NCBI RefSeq assembly: GCF_004378355.1
Contig: NZ_SNUB01000001.1
Span: 1-64,000, forward strand
Source: Psychromonas algicola
Lineage (GTDB): Bacteria > Pseudomonadota > Gammaproteobacteria > Enterobacterales > Psychromonadaceae
Direction: 5' to 3'
Length of the DNA: 64,000 bases
Both the position numbers and the translations under genes were made by a program. Below the pieces are notes generated by a model. That model worked only from the letters and a program-made list of their open reading frames with translations. It was not told the DNA's origin and did no database searches. Shown here one piece after another: positions 1-8,464 of this stretch. The stretch's first letter is position 1, and every line of letters begins with the position of its first letter.

Positions 1-849
1 TTGTAGCTGTTCGATGGCAGGTTTTAAGGTTTGTTGTTCACCAACTGAGCCCCATGTTTGCGCTTGTAAAATAATCTGGTGTTTATCATCATTAATCGCA
101 ATACCGTTATAACCTTGAATCGTTCCTTTACTGGTGGTCATTTTCGCACTGTCTGGGTCTGTGATATTACTTTTCACAGGCGTCTTACGACTGCCTAACT
201 TTTCTTCATTCATTGCTAAAAATGCTTTAATTTTATTAGCACTTTTATCAAGCTTGGACTGCTGCTTTAAATCATGCGCCACTTCATCTTCACTCAACCC
301 ATCTTGTGCTTGATGACGTGCAAGAATACGTTGACTTGCTCGGCGTAACTTCATTTGCTTACGCTCAAGCTCATCAAATGTTCCACTCCATTCTTTGCTA
401 GCATTCGAACGAATTTTACATCCATCGATAGCGAACATGTTTCGTCCTATCAATCCTTCTTTGTCGCATATCATCAAGACTTGTGTGAACAACGGCTCTA
501 TTTGGTCTTTCATTTTGGTAACAAAGTTAGCGATAGAAGTGTAATGTGGTTGTTCATCTCCCGACAAACTCATGAAGGTAATATTGCTTTCACAGGCATT
601 CGCAATGCGTCGGCTACTAATTAACCCACGAGAATAACCAAACAGAATTATCTTTAACATCACCGATGGAGAGTAAGCTGCTGCTCCGCCTTTATCATTG
701 TCATACCATTTATCAAAAGAGCTTAAATCAAGATGTTTATCGACGATATGGGAAAGAGCGTATTCAAAGGTACCGGGAATAATTTGCTGTGCGAAATCAA
801 TTGGAATGAATTTACTTTGGCAAGATAGGTCAGGTTTATAGTTGGCCAT
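1..849 (-). CDS. IS1182-type transposase, 5' part (runs off the window)
   Basis: Open on the minus strand from an ATG at 849 to base 1 (283 codons) with no stop, so only the N-terminal part is in the window. An N-terminal DUF772-like region (about residues 15-110, with the GYSRGLISSRRIA segment) is followed by the first DDE aspartate in FAIDGCKIRSNAS (Asp142), a charged helical spacer (about 155-220) and a TDPDSAKM motif near residue 230. This order is typical of IS1182-family transposases. The protein would cut and join the ends of its own element. No frameshift is seen in the visible part, so it may be intact. Family assignment is from motifs only. Confidence 0.85.
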   Translation of the reverse strand, partial: MANYKPDLSCQSKFIPIDFAQQIIPGTFEYALSHIVDKHLDLSSFDKWYDNDKGGAAAYSPSVMLKIILFGYSRGLISSRRIANACESNITFMSLSGDEQPHYTSIANFVTKMKDQIEPLFTQVLMICDKEGLIGRNMFAIDGCKIRSNASKEWSGTFDELERKQMKLRRASQRILARHQAQDGLSEDEVAHDLKQQSKLDKSANKIKAFLAMNEEKLGSRKTPVKSNITDPDSAKMTTSKGTIQGYNGIAINDDKHQIILQAQTWGSVGEQQTLKPAIEQLQ

Positions 850-977
850 CACGTTTAACTCTGAGCGAATAATAACTATTAGATCACAGACGAACAGCTC
901 AATCAAGGTTGTTTTTTATACAATTAGATGTAATTAGAAAAATGCATGAAAATACGTTTTTTGGAGAAATTCTACAG
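1..977 (-). mobile_element. Insertion sequence, IS1182-like, left part outside window
   Basis: The element carries the transposase and about 130 bp of leader. Its outer end cannot be fixed because the other terminal repeat is outside the window. A plausible tip is near 974-977, where the minus strand begins TGTAGAATTTCTCC directly after the attC GTT box; this boundary is a guess. If right, the IS lies immediately against the attC site of the neighbouring cassette. Confidence 0.5.
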
Positions 978-1048
978 CCTCAACGCCTAGCTCACAGGAA
1001 AAATGCGAGCGCAGCGAGTGTTTTTTCCTGTGCAGCTACTTGTTAGGC
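978..1048 (-). other. Integron attC recombination site
   Basis: Read on the minus strand, the 71 bp show all parts of an attC site. There is an R'' box GCCTAAC (1048-1042), a spacer AAGT, and an L'' arm AGCTGCACAGG. A variable loop follows, then an L' arm CCTGTGAGCT, a spacer AGGC, and an R' box GTTGAGG (984-978). The arms pair over 15 bp (CACAGGAAAAA plus AGCT) with a single extra-helical G, as in the folded bottom-strand substrate of integron integrases. The stop codon of the DJ-1 gene lies inside the R'' box, as is common in cassettes. The last bases of R' do not pair with R'', as expected when a different sequence follows the cassette. Confidence 0.72.
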
Positions 1049-1691
1049 GGCATTCGTCGTTTGTAAAAATGGAGAAACGACTGACATGCTATGCGCTACC
1101 GTTGAATCTTTTTCTCCGACTGGAGCAACATAATGTATTGCGGACTCGGCAGCCTCAATACCTGCGAGCTTGGCAATTATCCAAGCTGCTAAGTATTGTG
1201 ATGACATACAGCCACCTGCGGTTGCAATATTCCCCTCAGCAAAAAAAGGCTGGTTTAGTACCTTTACTCCTGATTCGACAACCCAAGGTTTAGTGGTCAA
1301 ATCAGTACAGGCAGGTAACCCGTTCAAAATACCTAAAACAGAAAGTAGCAAAGTGCCCGAGCACTGTGCGCAAATTAGTTGCTTTTCGGGGTTTAAGTTG
1401 AGCCTATCCAGAATTTCACTATCTTTAGCAATGTCTCGTGTGTAGATTCCACTGCCCACGAGCACAACGTCAGCGTTTTCTGCAAATTCTAATGGCTGTT
1501 GAGCAGTAATTTGAACGCCATTCATTGAGGTTACATTTTCAGAAGGGCATGTAATCTGCACATTCCAGCCAGAGCCTTTCATGCGATTCAGTACGCCAGC
1601 GGCGATAAACGAATCTAGTTCATTAAAGCCCTCGAAGGTTAATATTGCGATATTCATATTTAGATCCTGTGGGTTAGCAGTTTTCGCCTAA
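984..1691 (-). mobile_element. Single integron gene cassette (708 bp)
   Basis: The cassette spans from the crossover point in GTTAGGC at 1692-1686 to the crossover point in the R' box at 984. Its first six bases (TTAGGC) are the exact complement of the R'' box of its own attC. In a circular cassette the site would therefore read GCCTAAC...GTTAGGC and pair fully, which is the prediction of integron recombination. It contains one gene (DJ-1/PfpI). No integrase gene or second attC was found within the window, so this is a lone cassette, a secondary-site insertion, or the end of an array that continues to the left. Confidence 0.62.
1043..1657 (-). CDS. DJ-1/PfpI family protein
   Basis: This 204-residue cytoplasmic protein has the flavodoxin-like DJ-1/PfpI fold: an N-terminal strand MNIAILTFEGFNELD and a nucleophile elbow ICAQCSGTLLL with Cys99 as the likely reactive residue. 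The family includes glyoxalase/deglycase-like enzymes, chaperones and amidase-like proteins, so the reaction cannot be named. The ATG at 1657 follows AGGATCTAAAT, a usable ribosome binding site. The TAA stop is embedded in an attC box. Downstream of it on the same strand lies the IS; upstream is gcvP behind a terminator. It is the only gene of an apparent integron cassette and was probably acquired horizontally. Confidence 0.85.
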   Translation of the reverse strand: MNIAILTFEGFNELDSFIAAGVLNRMKGSGWNVQITCPSENVTSMNGVQITAQQPLEFAENADVVLVGSGIYTRDIAKDSEILDRLNLNPEKQLICAQCSGTLLLSVLGILNGLPACTDLTTKPWVVESGVKVLNQPFFAEGNIATAGGCMSSQYLAAWIIAKLAGIEAAESAIHYVAPVGEKDSTVAHSMSVVSPFLQTTNAA

Positions 1692-1692
1692 C
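1686..1692 (-). other. 5' cassette junction (GTTRRRY core site)
   Basis: GTTAGGC on the minus strand marks where the cassette begins, 28 bp before the DJ-1 start codon. The bases upstream do not form an attC stem with an R'' box, and no attI with an adjacent integrase is seen. The site may be a degenerate attI or a secondary insertion site. Confidence 0.5.
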
Positions 1693-1702
1693 ATCTTATT
1701 AG

Positions 1703-1870
1703 ACGGAACAATTCCGCACTTACGGTGGAAATACGGAATACATTAATTGTTTAAAATTTGATTAATATTACGCTTCACAAGTTGTAAATCAATACATTAA
1801 AGGAAAAAGTAAAATCATCATCATGTGGAAAGGCGGAAAATTTCCGTATTAACAACCGAAATACGGAATT
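1703..1870. repeat. Cluster of GAAAnnCGGAA repeats
   Basis: Three direct copies of GAAAnnCGGAA occur at about 1728-1739, 1829-1839 and 1858-1869. The first and third are identical over 12 bases (GAAATACGGAAT). An inverted copy, TTCCGTATT, lies at 1842-1850 and forms a 9-bp dyad with AATACGGAA at 1860-1868. They lie in the 346-bp gap between gcvP and the cassette gene. They could be protein-binding sites or remnants of a recombination site. No gene was found in this gap. Confidence 0.5.
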
Positions 1871-1940
1871 TACACTTAATGTTATTTATAGAATGGAATT
1901 CTTGTTTCCATTTGTTGTTCTGATGAATCTACATCACCCA

Positions 1941-1977
1941 AAAACAAAAAAGCGAATCATCTCTGATTCGCTTTTCA
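1941..1977 (-). terminator. Rho-independent terminator after gcvP
   Basis: An AAGCGAATCA / TGATTCGCTT stem with a 4-nt loop is followed on the minus strand by a run of T. It lies about 27 bp past the gcvP stop. The flanking A and T runs could let it act in both directions. Confidence 0.85.
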
Positions 1978-2003
1978 TATCAACTTAGTAATAAAGAGAA
2001 GAA

Positions 2004-4925
2004 CTAGTCTTCCATATAACTTTCTATGCTCGGACATGAACAAATTAAGTTACGGTCTCCAAATACGTTATCAACACGGTTTACGGTCGGCCAGTATTTA
2101 GCGCCTTTGCTGAATGCGGAAGGGAAACAAGCTTGCTCGCGTGAATAAGCGTGTGTCCATTCAGTTTCCATTAAATCAACCTGTGTATGTGGTGCATTTA
2201 CTAGTGGATTATCTTCTAGCGTGAATTCACCTGATTCTACTTGGCTAACTTCATGGCGAATGGCAATCATGGCGTCACAGAATCTATCTAGTTCGCCTAA
2301 GTCTTCTGATTCCGTCGGCTCAATCATTAGCGTGCCGGCAACTGGGAATGACATCGTTGGTGCGTGGAAACCAAAGTCCATTAAACGTTTCGCAATATCT
2401 TCACCTGAAATGCCAGATGTTGCTTCTAATGGGCGAATGTCGATAATACATTCATGTGCTACGCGACCTTGTGACCCTCTGAATAAAACAGGGTAGTGTG
2501 GACGTAAACGTTCCATCACGTAGTTTGCATTTAAAATTGCAAGCTTAGTGGCTTCCGTTAATCCTTGTTCACCCATCATTGCAATGTACGCATAGGAAAT
2601 CGGTAAAATTGACGCTGAGCCTAACTCGGCAGCTGACACCGCATATTGAGCTTGCTCGCTTCGTTGCGCTTTTTTACCCATTAAAGGATCAGATTCAACG
2701 TGTCCCGGTAGGAAAGGAATCAAATGCGATTTAACACCAATTGGTCCCATACCTGGGCCGCCGCCGCCATGCGGAATACAGAAGGTTTTATGTAAGTTAA
2801 GATGTGATACATCAGAGCCAATAAAGCCCGGAGTGGTTAACCCAACTTGTGCATTCATGTTTGCGCCATCTAAGTAAACTTGACCGCCAGCTTCATGAAC
2901 CCATTCACACACTTCTTGAATTGACTCTTCGTAAACACCGTGTGTCGAAGGATAAGTGATCATGATGCACGATAAGTTTTCGCGATGTAGTTCGATTTTT
3001 GCTTTTAAATCAGCATGGTCGATATTACCTAGTTCATCACAGGCAACCACAACCACTTTCATCGATACCATTGCCGCAGAAGCAGGGTTAGTGCCGTGTG
3101 CTGAACTTGGAATTAAACAAACATTACGGTGTGCATCGCCATTATGCTCATGGTAACGCTGAATAGCGATTAACCCTGCATATTCACCTTGTGCACCTGA
3201 GTTTGGTTGTAGTGAGAAACCATCGTAACCGGTGATTTCACACAACATCGTCGTTAATCTATCTGCTAATTCTTGGTAACCTAAACTTTGATTGGTTGGT
3301 GCAAAAGGGTGCATTTGTCCAAATTCAGGCCACGTTACAGGTAACATTTCAGCGGCAGCATTTAACTTCATGGTACAGCTACCTAGTGGGATCATTCCGT
3401 GTGTTAATGAATAGTCTTTGTTTTCTAGTTTCTTCATGTAACGCATCATATTAGTTTCACTATGATGTGCAGAGAAAATAGGGTGCGTTAAGTAGCTTGA
3501 AGTACGGCGACAACTTGCTGGAATCGCTGCAAACTCATCTTTTGCGATGGTTTCACTGAAGCTATCGACTGAGATTGTTTCACCTGTAATGGCAAGTACT
3601 AGATCTTCAACATCTTTTGCTGTTGTTGTTTCATCTAAACTAATGCCTAGTTGAACGGTTTTGCCATTTGCTGCAGCAAACTGACGTAAGTTCATACCTT
3701 GTGCTAATGCACGCTGATAAATCGTTGCAGTTTGATCGTTAGTATTTAACGTTAAGGTATCAAAGAAAGTGTTATTAACTAACTCAACACCTTGGCTTTG
3801 TAATGCAGCCGCTAAGATTGCTGTGTAATGATGGATACGACGACCAATTTTAAGTAATCCTTTTGGCCCGTGGTATAACGCATAAAATGCCGCCATGTTT
3901 GCAAGTAATGCTTGCGCAGTACAAATGTTAGAAGTGGCTTTTTCACGGCGAATATGTTGTTCGCGTGTTTGCATTGCCATACGTAATGCTTGTTTGCCTT
4001 TGCTGTCTTTAGAAACACCGATAACACGGCCTGGCATAGTACGTTTGAATTTATCACGCGTTGCCATGAAGCCTGCATGTGGGCCACCAAATCCCATTGG
4101 TACACCAAAACGTTGTGCACTACCAATCACAACATCAGCGTCCATTTCACCCGGCGCTTTTAATACGGTTAGTGCTAAGAGGTCTGAAGCAACCGTTACT
4201 AATGTCTTTTTAGCGTGTGCTTGTTCAATGATCTCTGTTAGATCTTGTACTGAACCGGTTGTGCTTGGGTATTGTAAAATGGCACCAAATGCATCGTGGT
4301 TCGCTAACTCTTCTGCGCTGCCTGTAATGATGTCATAACCAATGTATTCTGCACGAGTACGAATAACGTCAATGGTTTGTGGGTGCAAATCGTTGCTGAC
4401 AAAGAATGCGTTACTTTTATTTTTAGTGGCACGTTTACATAATGTCATTGATTCAGCGGCAGCTGTTGCTTCATCTAATAAAGAAGCATTCGCTAAATCC
4501 ATTGCCGTTAAATCCATCACTGCTTGTTGGTAGTTTAAAAGTGATTCTAAACGACCTTGAGAAATTTCTGGTTGGTAAGGAGTGTAAGCCGTGTACCAAC
4601 CTGGGTTCTCTAACACATTACGTAAAATAACATTAGGTGTGAATGTGTTGTAATAACCTTGACCGATAAAACTACGGTTAACTATGTTTTTTTCTGCAAT
4701 GCTTTTTAATGACGCTAGCATCTCAGTTTCACTTTGTGGCTCCGCTAATGTCATTTTTTCAGGTAAACGGATAGCAGCAGGGACGGTTTCGTCAATCAAT
4801 TGCTCTAAACTGGCTACGCCAATAGTATCCAACATAGTTTGTTGTTGATCAGCATTAGGTCCGTTGTGACGTGATGCGAATTCCTGTTGATCACTTAATA
4901 AGTCGAGTAATGTTTGAGTCGTCAT
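2004..4925 (-). CDS. gcvP: Glycine dehydrogenase (decarboxylating), P protein
   Basis: This PLP enzyme decarboxylates glycine and passes the aminomethyl group to the lipoyl arm of GcvH. At 973 residues it is a full-length single-chain P protein (E. coli has 957), with two homologous halves. The PLP lysine is Lys713 in [18 protein letters not shown], and the Gly-rich loop after it is intact. The N-terminal [10 protein letters not shown] and [14 protein letters not shown] motifs are also present. It follows gcvH by 150 bp on the same strand and is closed by a hairpin terminator. The ATG at 4925 matches the usual N-terminus ([18 protein letters not shown]). Confidence 0.98.
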   Translation of the reverse strand: MTTQTLLDLLSDQQEFASRHNGPNADQQQTMLDTIGVASLEQLIDETVPAAIRLPEKMTLAEPQSETEMLASLKSIAEKNIVNRSFIGQGYYNTFTPNVILRNVLENPGWYTAYTPYQPEISQGRLESLLNYQQAVMDLTAMDLANASLLDEATAAAESMTLCKRATKNKSNAFFVSNDLHPQTIDVIRTRAEYIGYDIITGSAEELANHDAFGAILQYPSTTGSVQDLTEIIEQAHAKKTLVTVASDLLALTVLKAPGEMDADVVIGSAQRFGVPMGFGGPHAGFMATRDKFKRTMPGRVIGVSKDSKGKQALRMAMQTREQHIRREKATSNICTAQALLANMAAFYALYHGPKGLLKIGRRIHHYTAILAAALQSQGVELVNNTFFDTLTLNTNDQTATIYQRALAQGMNLRQFAAANGKTVQLGISLDETTTAKDVEDLVLAITGETISVDSFSETIAKDEFAAIPASCRRTSSYLTHPIFSAHHSETNMMRYMKKLENKDYSLTHGMIPLGSCTMKLNAAAEMLPVTWPEFGQMHPFAPTNQSLGYQELADRLTTMLCEITGYDGFSLQPNSGAQGEYAGLIAIQRYHEHNGDAHRNVCLIPSSAHGTNPASAAMVSMKVVVVACDELGNIDHADLKAKIELHRENLSCIMITYPSTHGVYEESIQEVCEWVHEAGGQVYLDGANMNAQVGLTTPGFIGSDVSHLNLHKTFCIPHGGGGPGMGPIGVKSHLIPFLPGHVESDPLMGKKAQRSEQAQYAVSAAELGSASILPISYAYIAMMGEQGLTEATKLAILNANYVMERLRPHYPVLFRGSQGRVAHECIIDIRPLEATSGISGEDIAKRLMDFGFHAPTMSFPVAGTLMIEPTESEDLGELDRFCDAMIAIRHEVSQVESGEFTLEDNPLVNAPHTQVDLMETEWTHAYSREQACFPSAFSKGAKYWPTVNRVDNVFGDRNLICSCPSIESYMED

Positions 4926-4979
4926 AATTATCCTAAACAGTGGCAGAAAAAGTGGCTGTATTCTTAATGTTCTTGATAT

Positions 4980-5018
4980 AACGCGCTTAGAATCTTATTG
5001 CTCTTAGCTAAGCGCGTT
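4980..5018. repeat. Hairpin between gcvH and gcvP
   Basis: AACGCGCTTAG and CTAAGCGCGTT form a perfect 11-bp inverted repeat with a 17-nt loop inside the 150-bp gcvH-gcvP gap. No T run follows on the minus strand. It may be an RNA-stabilising or partial-attenuation element that adjusts the H:P ratio, which is inference. Confidence 0.6.
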
Positions 5019-5075
5019 TAAACATAAAGGTGTTTAGTGATTCGTACACCTTATTTAATTTAATATTTTGAAGAA

Positions 5076-5462
5076 TTAATCTTCTTCTTCAGGATTTGCT
5101 GCGTGGTAATCTTCACTTGATAGTAAGTTCTCTAGTTCAGCTTCATCAGATAGTTTGATTTTAACAATCCAACCTGCAGAGTAAGGTGATTCATTTACTA
5201 ATTCTGGGCTACCTTCAAGGTCTTCATTAATTTCAACAACTTGACCAGTTACTGGAGCATATAAGTCAGAAGCCGCTTTAACTGATTCAACTAATGAGAA
5301 AGCTTCGCCCGCTTCAGTCTCATCATCTACTTCTGGTAAATCAACAAACACAACATCGCCCAATAATTTTTGAGCTTGGTTTGAAATACCCATAGTGATA
5401 GTACCGTCACCGTTATCTAATACCCATTCGTGCGTTTCTGTGAACTTTAATGTGCTTTCCAT
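5076..5462 (-). CDS. gcvH: Glycine cleavage system H protein
   Basis: This lipoyl carrier shuttles the aminomethyl intermediate between the P, T and L proteins. At 128 residues it has the normal family length. The lipoylated lysine is Lys62 in the motif FSLVESVKAASDLYAPVTG, and the conserved HEWV start region and SAGWIVKIK end region are intact. It is the first gene of gcvH-gcvP and is transcribed divergently from the XRE-cupin regulator at 5782. The 319-bp divergent region carries GTTTCC/GGAAAC dyads that are candidate operators. No glycine riboswitch consensus was recognised upstream. Confidence 0.98.
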   Translation of the reverse strand: MESTLKFTETHEWVLDNGDGTITMGISNQAQKLLGDVVFVDLPEVDDETEAGEAFSLVESVKAASDLYAPVTGQVVEINEDLEGSPELVNESPYSAGWIVKIKLSDEAELENLLSSEDYHAANPEEED

Positions 5463-5531
5463 AATAATCCTTAGCTAGTAAATGATGTTTAAATTAACTT
5501 AATGTTGAAACCAAAGCGTGCTTTTCAAAAT

Positions 5532-5549
5532 GTTTCCAATAATGGAATT
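5532..5549. promoter_or_regulatory. Candidate operator dyad near gcvH
   Basis: GTTTCCaataatGGAATT resembles the better dyad at 5675-5690 (shared TTTCC and GGAA arms). It lies about 70 bp upstream of the gcvH start. It may be a second, weaker site for the divergent XRE-cupin regulator. Confidence 0.4.
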
Positions 5550-5674
5550 TTGTTAATCAACTGTGTAAAACCTGCTTAAACAGTCTAATTTATCGACTGA
5601 TTGTCGCATTAGTTAACAAGTGGCTAACAATTTCGAGGTATTATAAGGGGTTATTTATCCAATGTTGAGCAAAA

Positions 5675-5690
5675 GTTTCCAAAAGGAAAC
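5675..5690. promoter_or_regulatory. Candidate operator of the XRE-cupin regulator
   Basis: GTTTCC-AAAA-GGAAAC has perfect 6-bp arms with a 4-bp spacer. It is located between the divergent gcvH and regulator genes, about 90 bp upstream of the regulator start. HTH dimers of this type bind short dyads, and the position suits control of both directions. The link to this protein is inferred from position. Confidence 0.5.
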
Positions 5691-5781
5691 ATTATTTCTC
5701 GAATGTGATCTAGATCGTTATTTTGTCGTGCGCTTTTATTTTGGATGTTTAATATAGTGGATACGAATCAGGAGAGTAGTA

Positions 5782-6408
5782 ATGAGTGACCAGCAACAAC
5801 AAGATATTTATCCATCAATGACCATTTCAACGGATCAAAGCGAGCAAAAAATTGCACCTATCAAGTTAGGTGAGCGCTTAAAAGAAATACGTACGTCATT
5901 GGGATTAACGCTAGAAGAAGCAAGCCAAAAAACAGGTTTGGCGCGTTCGACTTTATCTAAAATTGAAAATGAACAAATTTCTCCGACTTTCCAAGCGATG
6001 CAAAAACTCACCAGTGGATTGCAAATTAATATCCCACAACTATTTGCAGCACCTAAAAAGGTGAATACAACAGGACGCCGTGACATTACCCGTAAAGATT
6101 TAGGTAAACCACATCCTACTTCAACTTATGAGCATGAGTTATTAGCGACACAATTGACTAATAAAAAGATGATGCCCTTTAAATCTTTAATACGTGCGCG
6201 TGATTTTGATGCTTATGCCGATTGGATACGCCATGACGGCGAAGAATTTCTATTAGTATTAAGCGGTGAACTTACCTTTTATTCGGAATATTACGAACCC
6301 GTTAATTTGAGTGAAGGTGATTCTGTTTATTATGATGCGAATATGGGGCATATGCTGGTTTCTGTGAGTGAAGAAGATGCTTCTATTTTGTGGGTAACAG
6401 CCTCTTAA
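5782..6408 (+). CDS. XRE-family regulator with cupin sensor domain, linked to gcv
   Basis: This 208-residue DNA-binding protein has a helix-turn-helix at about residues 30-87 (GERLKEIRTSLGLTLEEASQ, then ARSTLSKIENEQISPT) and a C-terminal cupin at about 135-207 (EEFLLVLSGELTF, LSEGDSVYYDANMGHML). Such proteins sense a small metabolite through the cupin. It sits between divergent gcvHP and downstream gcvT, so control of glycine cleavage is the obvious role, with glycine or a related metabolite as possible ligand; both are inferred from context. The ATG at 5782 follows a good GGAGAG ribosome binding site. gcvT starts 91 bp after its stop, so the two may be cotranscribed. Confidence 0.85.
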   Translation: MSDQQQQDIYPSMTISTDQSEQKIAPIKLGERLKEIRTSLGLTLEEASQKTGLARSTLSKIENEQISPTFQAMQKLTSGLQINIPQLFAAPKKVNTTGRRDITRKDLGKPHPTSTYEHELLATQLTNKKMMPFKSLIRARDFDAYADWIRHDGEEFLLVLSGELTFYSEYYEPVNLSEGDSVYYDANMGHMLVSVSEEDASILWVTAS

Positions 6409-6499
6409 TAACGCACTTTGAAACAACATTTATCTAAAACTGTTAACACTATAATAAATCTTAAAACGTTAATTTTATCTATTTTGGAGTAAAACTGAG

Positions 6500-7618
6500 A
6501 TGTCAGAACAATTACTGGTTACACCATTACATGCTTTACATATTGAGATGGGCGCAAGAATGGTGCCTTTTGCTGGTTATGATATGCCCGTGCAATATCC
6601 CTTAGGTGTAAAGAAAGAACACTTACATTGTCGTCAACAAGCGGGATTATTTGACGTATCGCATATGGGACAGCTTCGTTTAAAAGGTGTGAATGCAGCG
6701 GCTGAATTAGAAAAATTAGTGCCAGTTGATATTATTGATTTACCTAATGGTAAACAGCGTTATGCTTTCTTCACTAATGAACAAGGTGGTATTAGCGATG
6801 ATTTGATGGTGACAAACTTCGGTGACCATTTATTTGTGGTAGTCAATGCTGCGTGTAAAACACAAGATATTGCCCATTTGAAAGCGAATCTATCTGCTGA
6901 TGTGGAATTAGAAATCATTGAAGATCGTGCTTTATTAGCGATTCAAGGTCCTAAAGCTGTCGATGTATTAGCTAAGTTAAACCCAAGCGTGAACAACATG
7001 GTGTTTATGGATGCAGAGAAAGTAGAATTAGTTGGTGTTGAATGTTACGTAAGCCGATCGGGTTATACGGGTGAAGATGGTTTTGAGATTTCAGTTCCTG
7101 CAGCACAAGCTGAACAATTAGCACGTGAATTATTAGCCAATGAAGAAGTGGAATGGATTGGTCTTGGTGCTCGTGATTCATTACGTTTAGAATGTGGATT
7201 GTGTTTATACGGCCACGATCTAGATGAAACAACAACGCCTGTTGAAGCAAGTTTGCTTTGGGGAATTAGTAAAGCTCGCCGAGCTGATGGACTTCGCGCC
7301 GGTGGTTTTATTGGTAGTGAGATCATTCTAGATCAAATCGCGACTAAAAATGTTTCTCGCAAACGTATTGGGTTAGTTGGACAAACTAAAGCGCCTGTGC
7401 GTGAAGGGGCTAAGTTATTTGATGCAGACGATAATGAAATTGGCATTGTGACCAGCGGTACTTTTGGACCATCTAAAGGGATTCCAGTTGCGATGGGATA
7501 TATTGCTACTGCCTTTGCAACTATTGGCACTGAAGTATTTGCTGAAGTACGCGGCAAAAAACTAGCCATGACTGTTGAAAAAATGCCTTTTGTTGCACAA
7601 AGTTATTTCCGCGGCTAA
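6500..7618 (+). CDS. gcvT: Aminomethyltransferase, glycine cleavage T protein
   Basis: The protein transfers the methylene carbon from the GcvH-bound aminomethyl group to tetrahydrofolate and releases ammonia. At 372 residues it is full length. Conserved segments are LHALHIEMGARMVPFAGYDM, FDVSHMG, SGYTGEDGFEI and LGARDSLRLE, which line the folate site, plus the C-terminal barrel. The ATG at 6500 follows TTTTGGAGT. Unlike the gcvTHP operon of E. coli, here gcvT is on the opposite strand from gcvHP, with the regulator gene between them. Confidence 0.97.
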   Translation: MSEQLLVTPLHALHIEMGARMVPFAGYDMPVQYPLGVKKEHLHCRQQAGLFDVSHMGQLRLKGVNAAAELEKLVPVDIIDLPNGKQRYAFFTNEQGGISDDLMVTNFGDHLFVVVNAACKTQDIAHLKANLSADVELEIIEDRALLAIQGPKAVDVLAKLNPSVNNMVFMDAEKVELVGVECYVSRSGYTGEDGFEISVPAAQAEQLARELLANEEVEWIGLGARDSLRLECGLCLYGHDLDETTTPVEASLLWGISKARRADGLRAGGFIGSEIILDQIATKNVSRKRIGLVGQTKAPVREGAKLFDADDNEIGIVTSGTFGPSKGIPVAMGYIATAFATIGTEVFAEVRGKKLAMTVEKMPFVAQSYFRG

Positions 7619-7691
7619 CACTTGGCAGTTAATAAGCGACTGATTTATAGAAATAAATAGTAGGTTGTTAGCAATAAAATAGTAGAGAAAG

Positions 7692-8429
7692 ATGCGCTTA
7701 GATAAGTTTATTTGTAAAAGTACGGAGTTGGATAAACAACAAGCGTTGTTGGTACTTCAAGGTAAAAAAGTCTCAGTGAATGGCGACCTTATTATTGATC
7801 CTGCATTTCAAGTGCATGATAATAATAAGGTCACTTTAAACGACCAAGTATTAGTTCCTCGTCCTTTTCGTTATATTCTAATGCATAAACCTGCCGCAAT
7901 GATTTGCTCCAATGTTGATGAAGTTTATCCTTCTGCCTTTAATTTATTAACGTTTGAGAATGAAATCGTTAATACTGAATTTAAAGGAAGTGACTCTATT
8001 GCACTTAACTCTGATGAGTTTCATATAGCAGGTCGCCTAGATGCAGATACCACGGGATTAGTGCTGATAACTGATGATGGGAGCTGGACTTATAATATTA
8101 CTTTACCTAACAGTGGTTGTAAGAAAGTGTATCGTGTCGGTTTATCAAAACCATTCAAAGTTGAGTTAATCAGTCAGTTTGAGCAGGGCATTCAATTACA
8201 GGGTGAAGCACAACTGACTCTGCCAGCTTCAATAAAAATCATTAATTCAAAAGAAGTATTGTTAACTATTACTGAAGGTAAATTCCATCAAGTAAAGCGC
8301 ATGTTTGCTGCCATAGGTAATCGTGTTGTTTCTTTGCATAGACAGCAAATTGGAAATATAAAGCTTGATGTAGCAGTAGGAAAATGGCGCTATTTAACGC
8401 CACTTGAAGTTAATTATGAAAGTAACTGA
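7692..8429 (+). CDS. rsuA: 16S rRNA pseudouridine(516) synthase RsuA
   Basis: This 245-residue enzyme isomerises one uridine of 16S rRNA. It has an N-terminal S4 RNA-binding domain (about residues 1-55, MRLDKFICKSTELDKQQA) and a RsuA-type catalytic domain with AGRLDADTTGLVLIT. Asp117 is the likely catalytic aspartate. The EGKFHQVKRMFAAIGN motif is the family's second signature. A spacer at about residues 90-109 makes it slightly longer than the E. coli protein (231). Paralogues of the RsuA/RluB/RluE group share these motifs, so target U516 is likely but not proven. Confidence 0.85.
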   Translation: MRLDKFICKSTELDKQQALLVLQGKKVSVNGDLIIDPAFQVHDNNKVTLNDQVLVPRPFRYILMHKPAAMICSNVDEVYPSAFNLLTFENEIVNTEFKGSDSIALNSDEFHIAGRLDADTTGLVLITDDGSWTYNITLPNSGCKKVYRVGLSKPFKVELISQFEQGIQLQGEAQLTLPASIKIINSKEVLLTITEGKFHQVKRMFAAIGNRVVSLHRQQIGNIKLDVAVGKWRYLTPLEVNYESN

Positions 8430-8464
8430 TATTTAAATAAAACTTAAAATCACAAGTGTCACCA

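Noticed and set aside
3812-4126. 104-residue frame inside gcvP, and similar frames inside other long genes
   Set aside because: These are shadows of well-identified genes in another frame.
5463-5781. Glycine riboswitch upstream of gcvH
   Set aside because: The conserved glycine aptamer core motifs were not found by eye on the minus strand.
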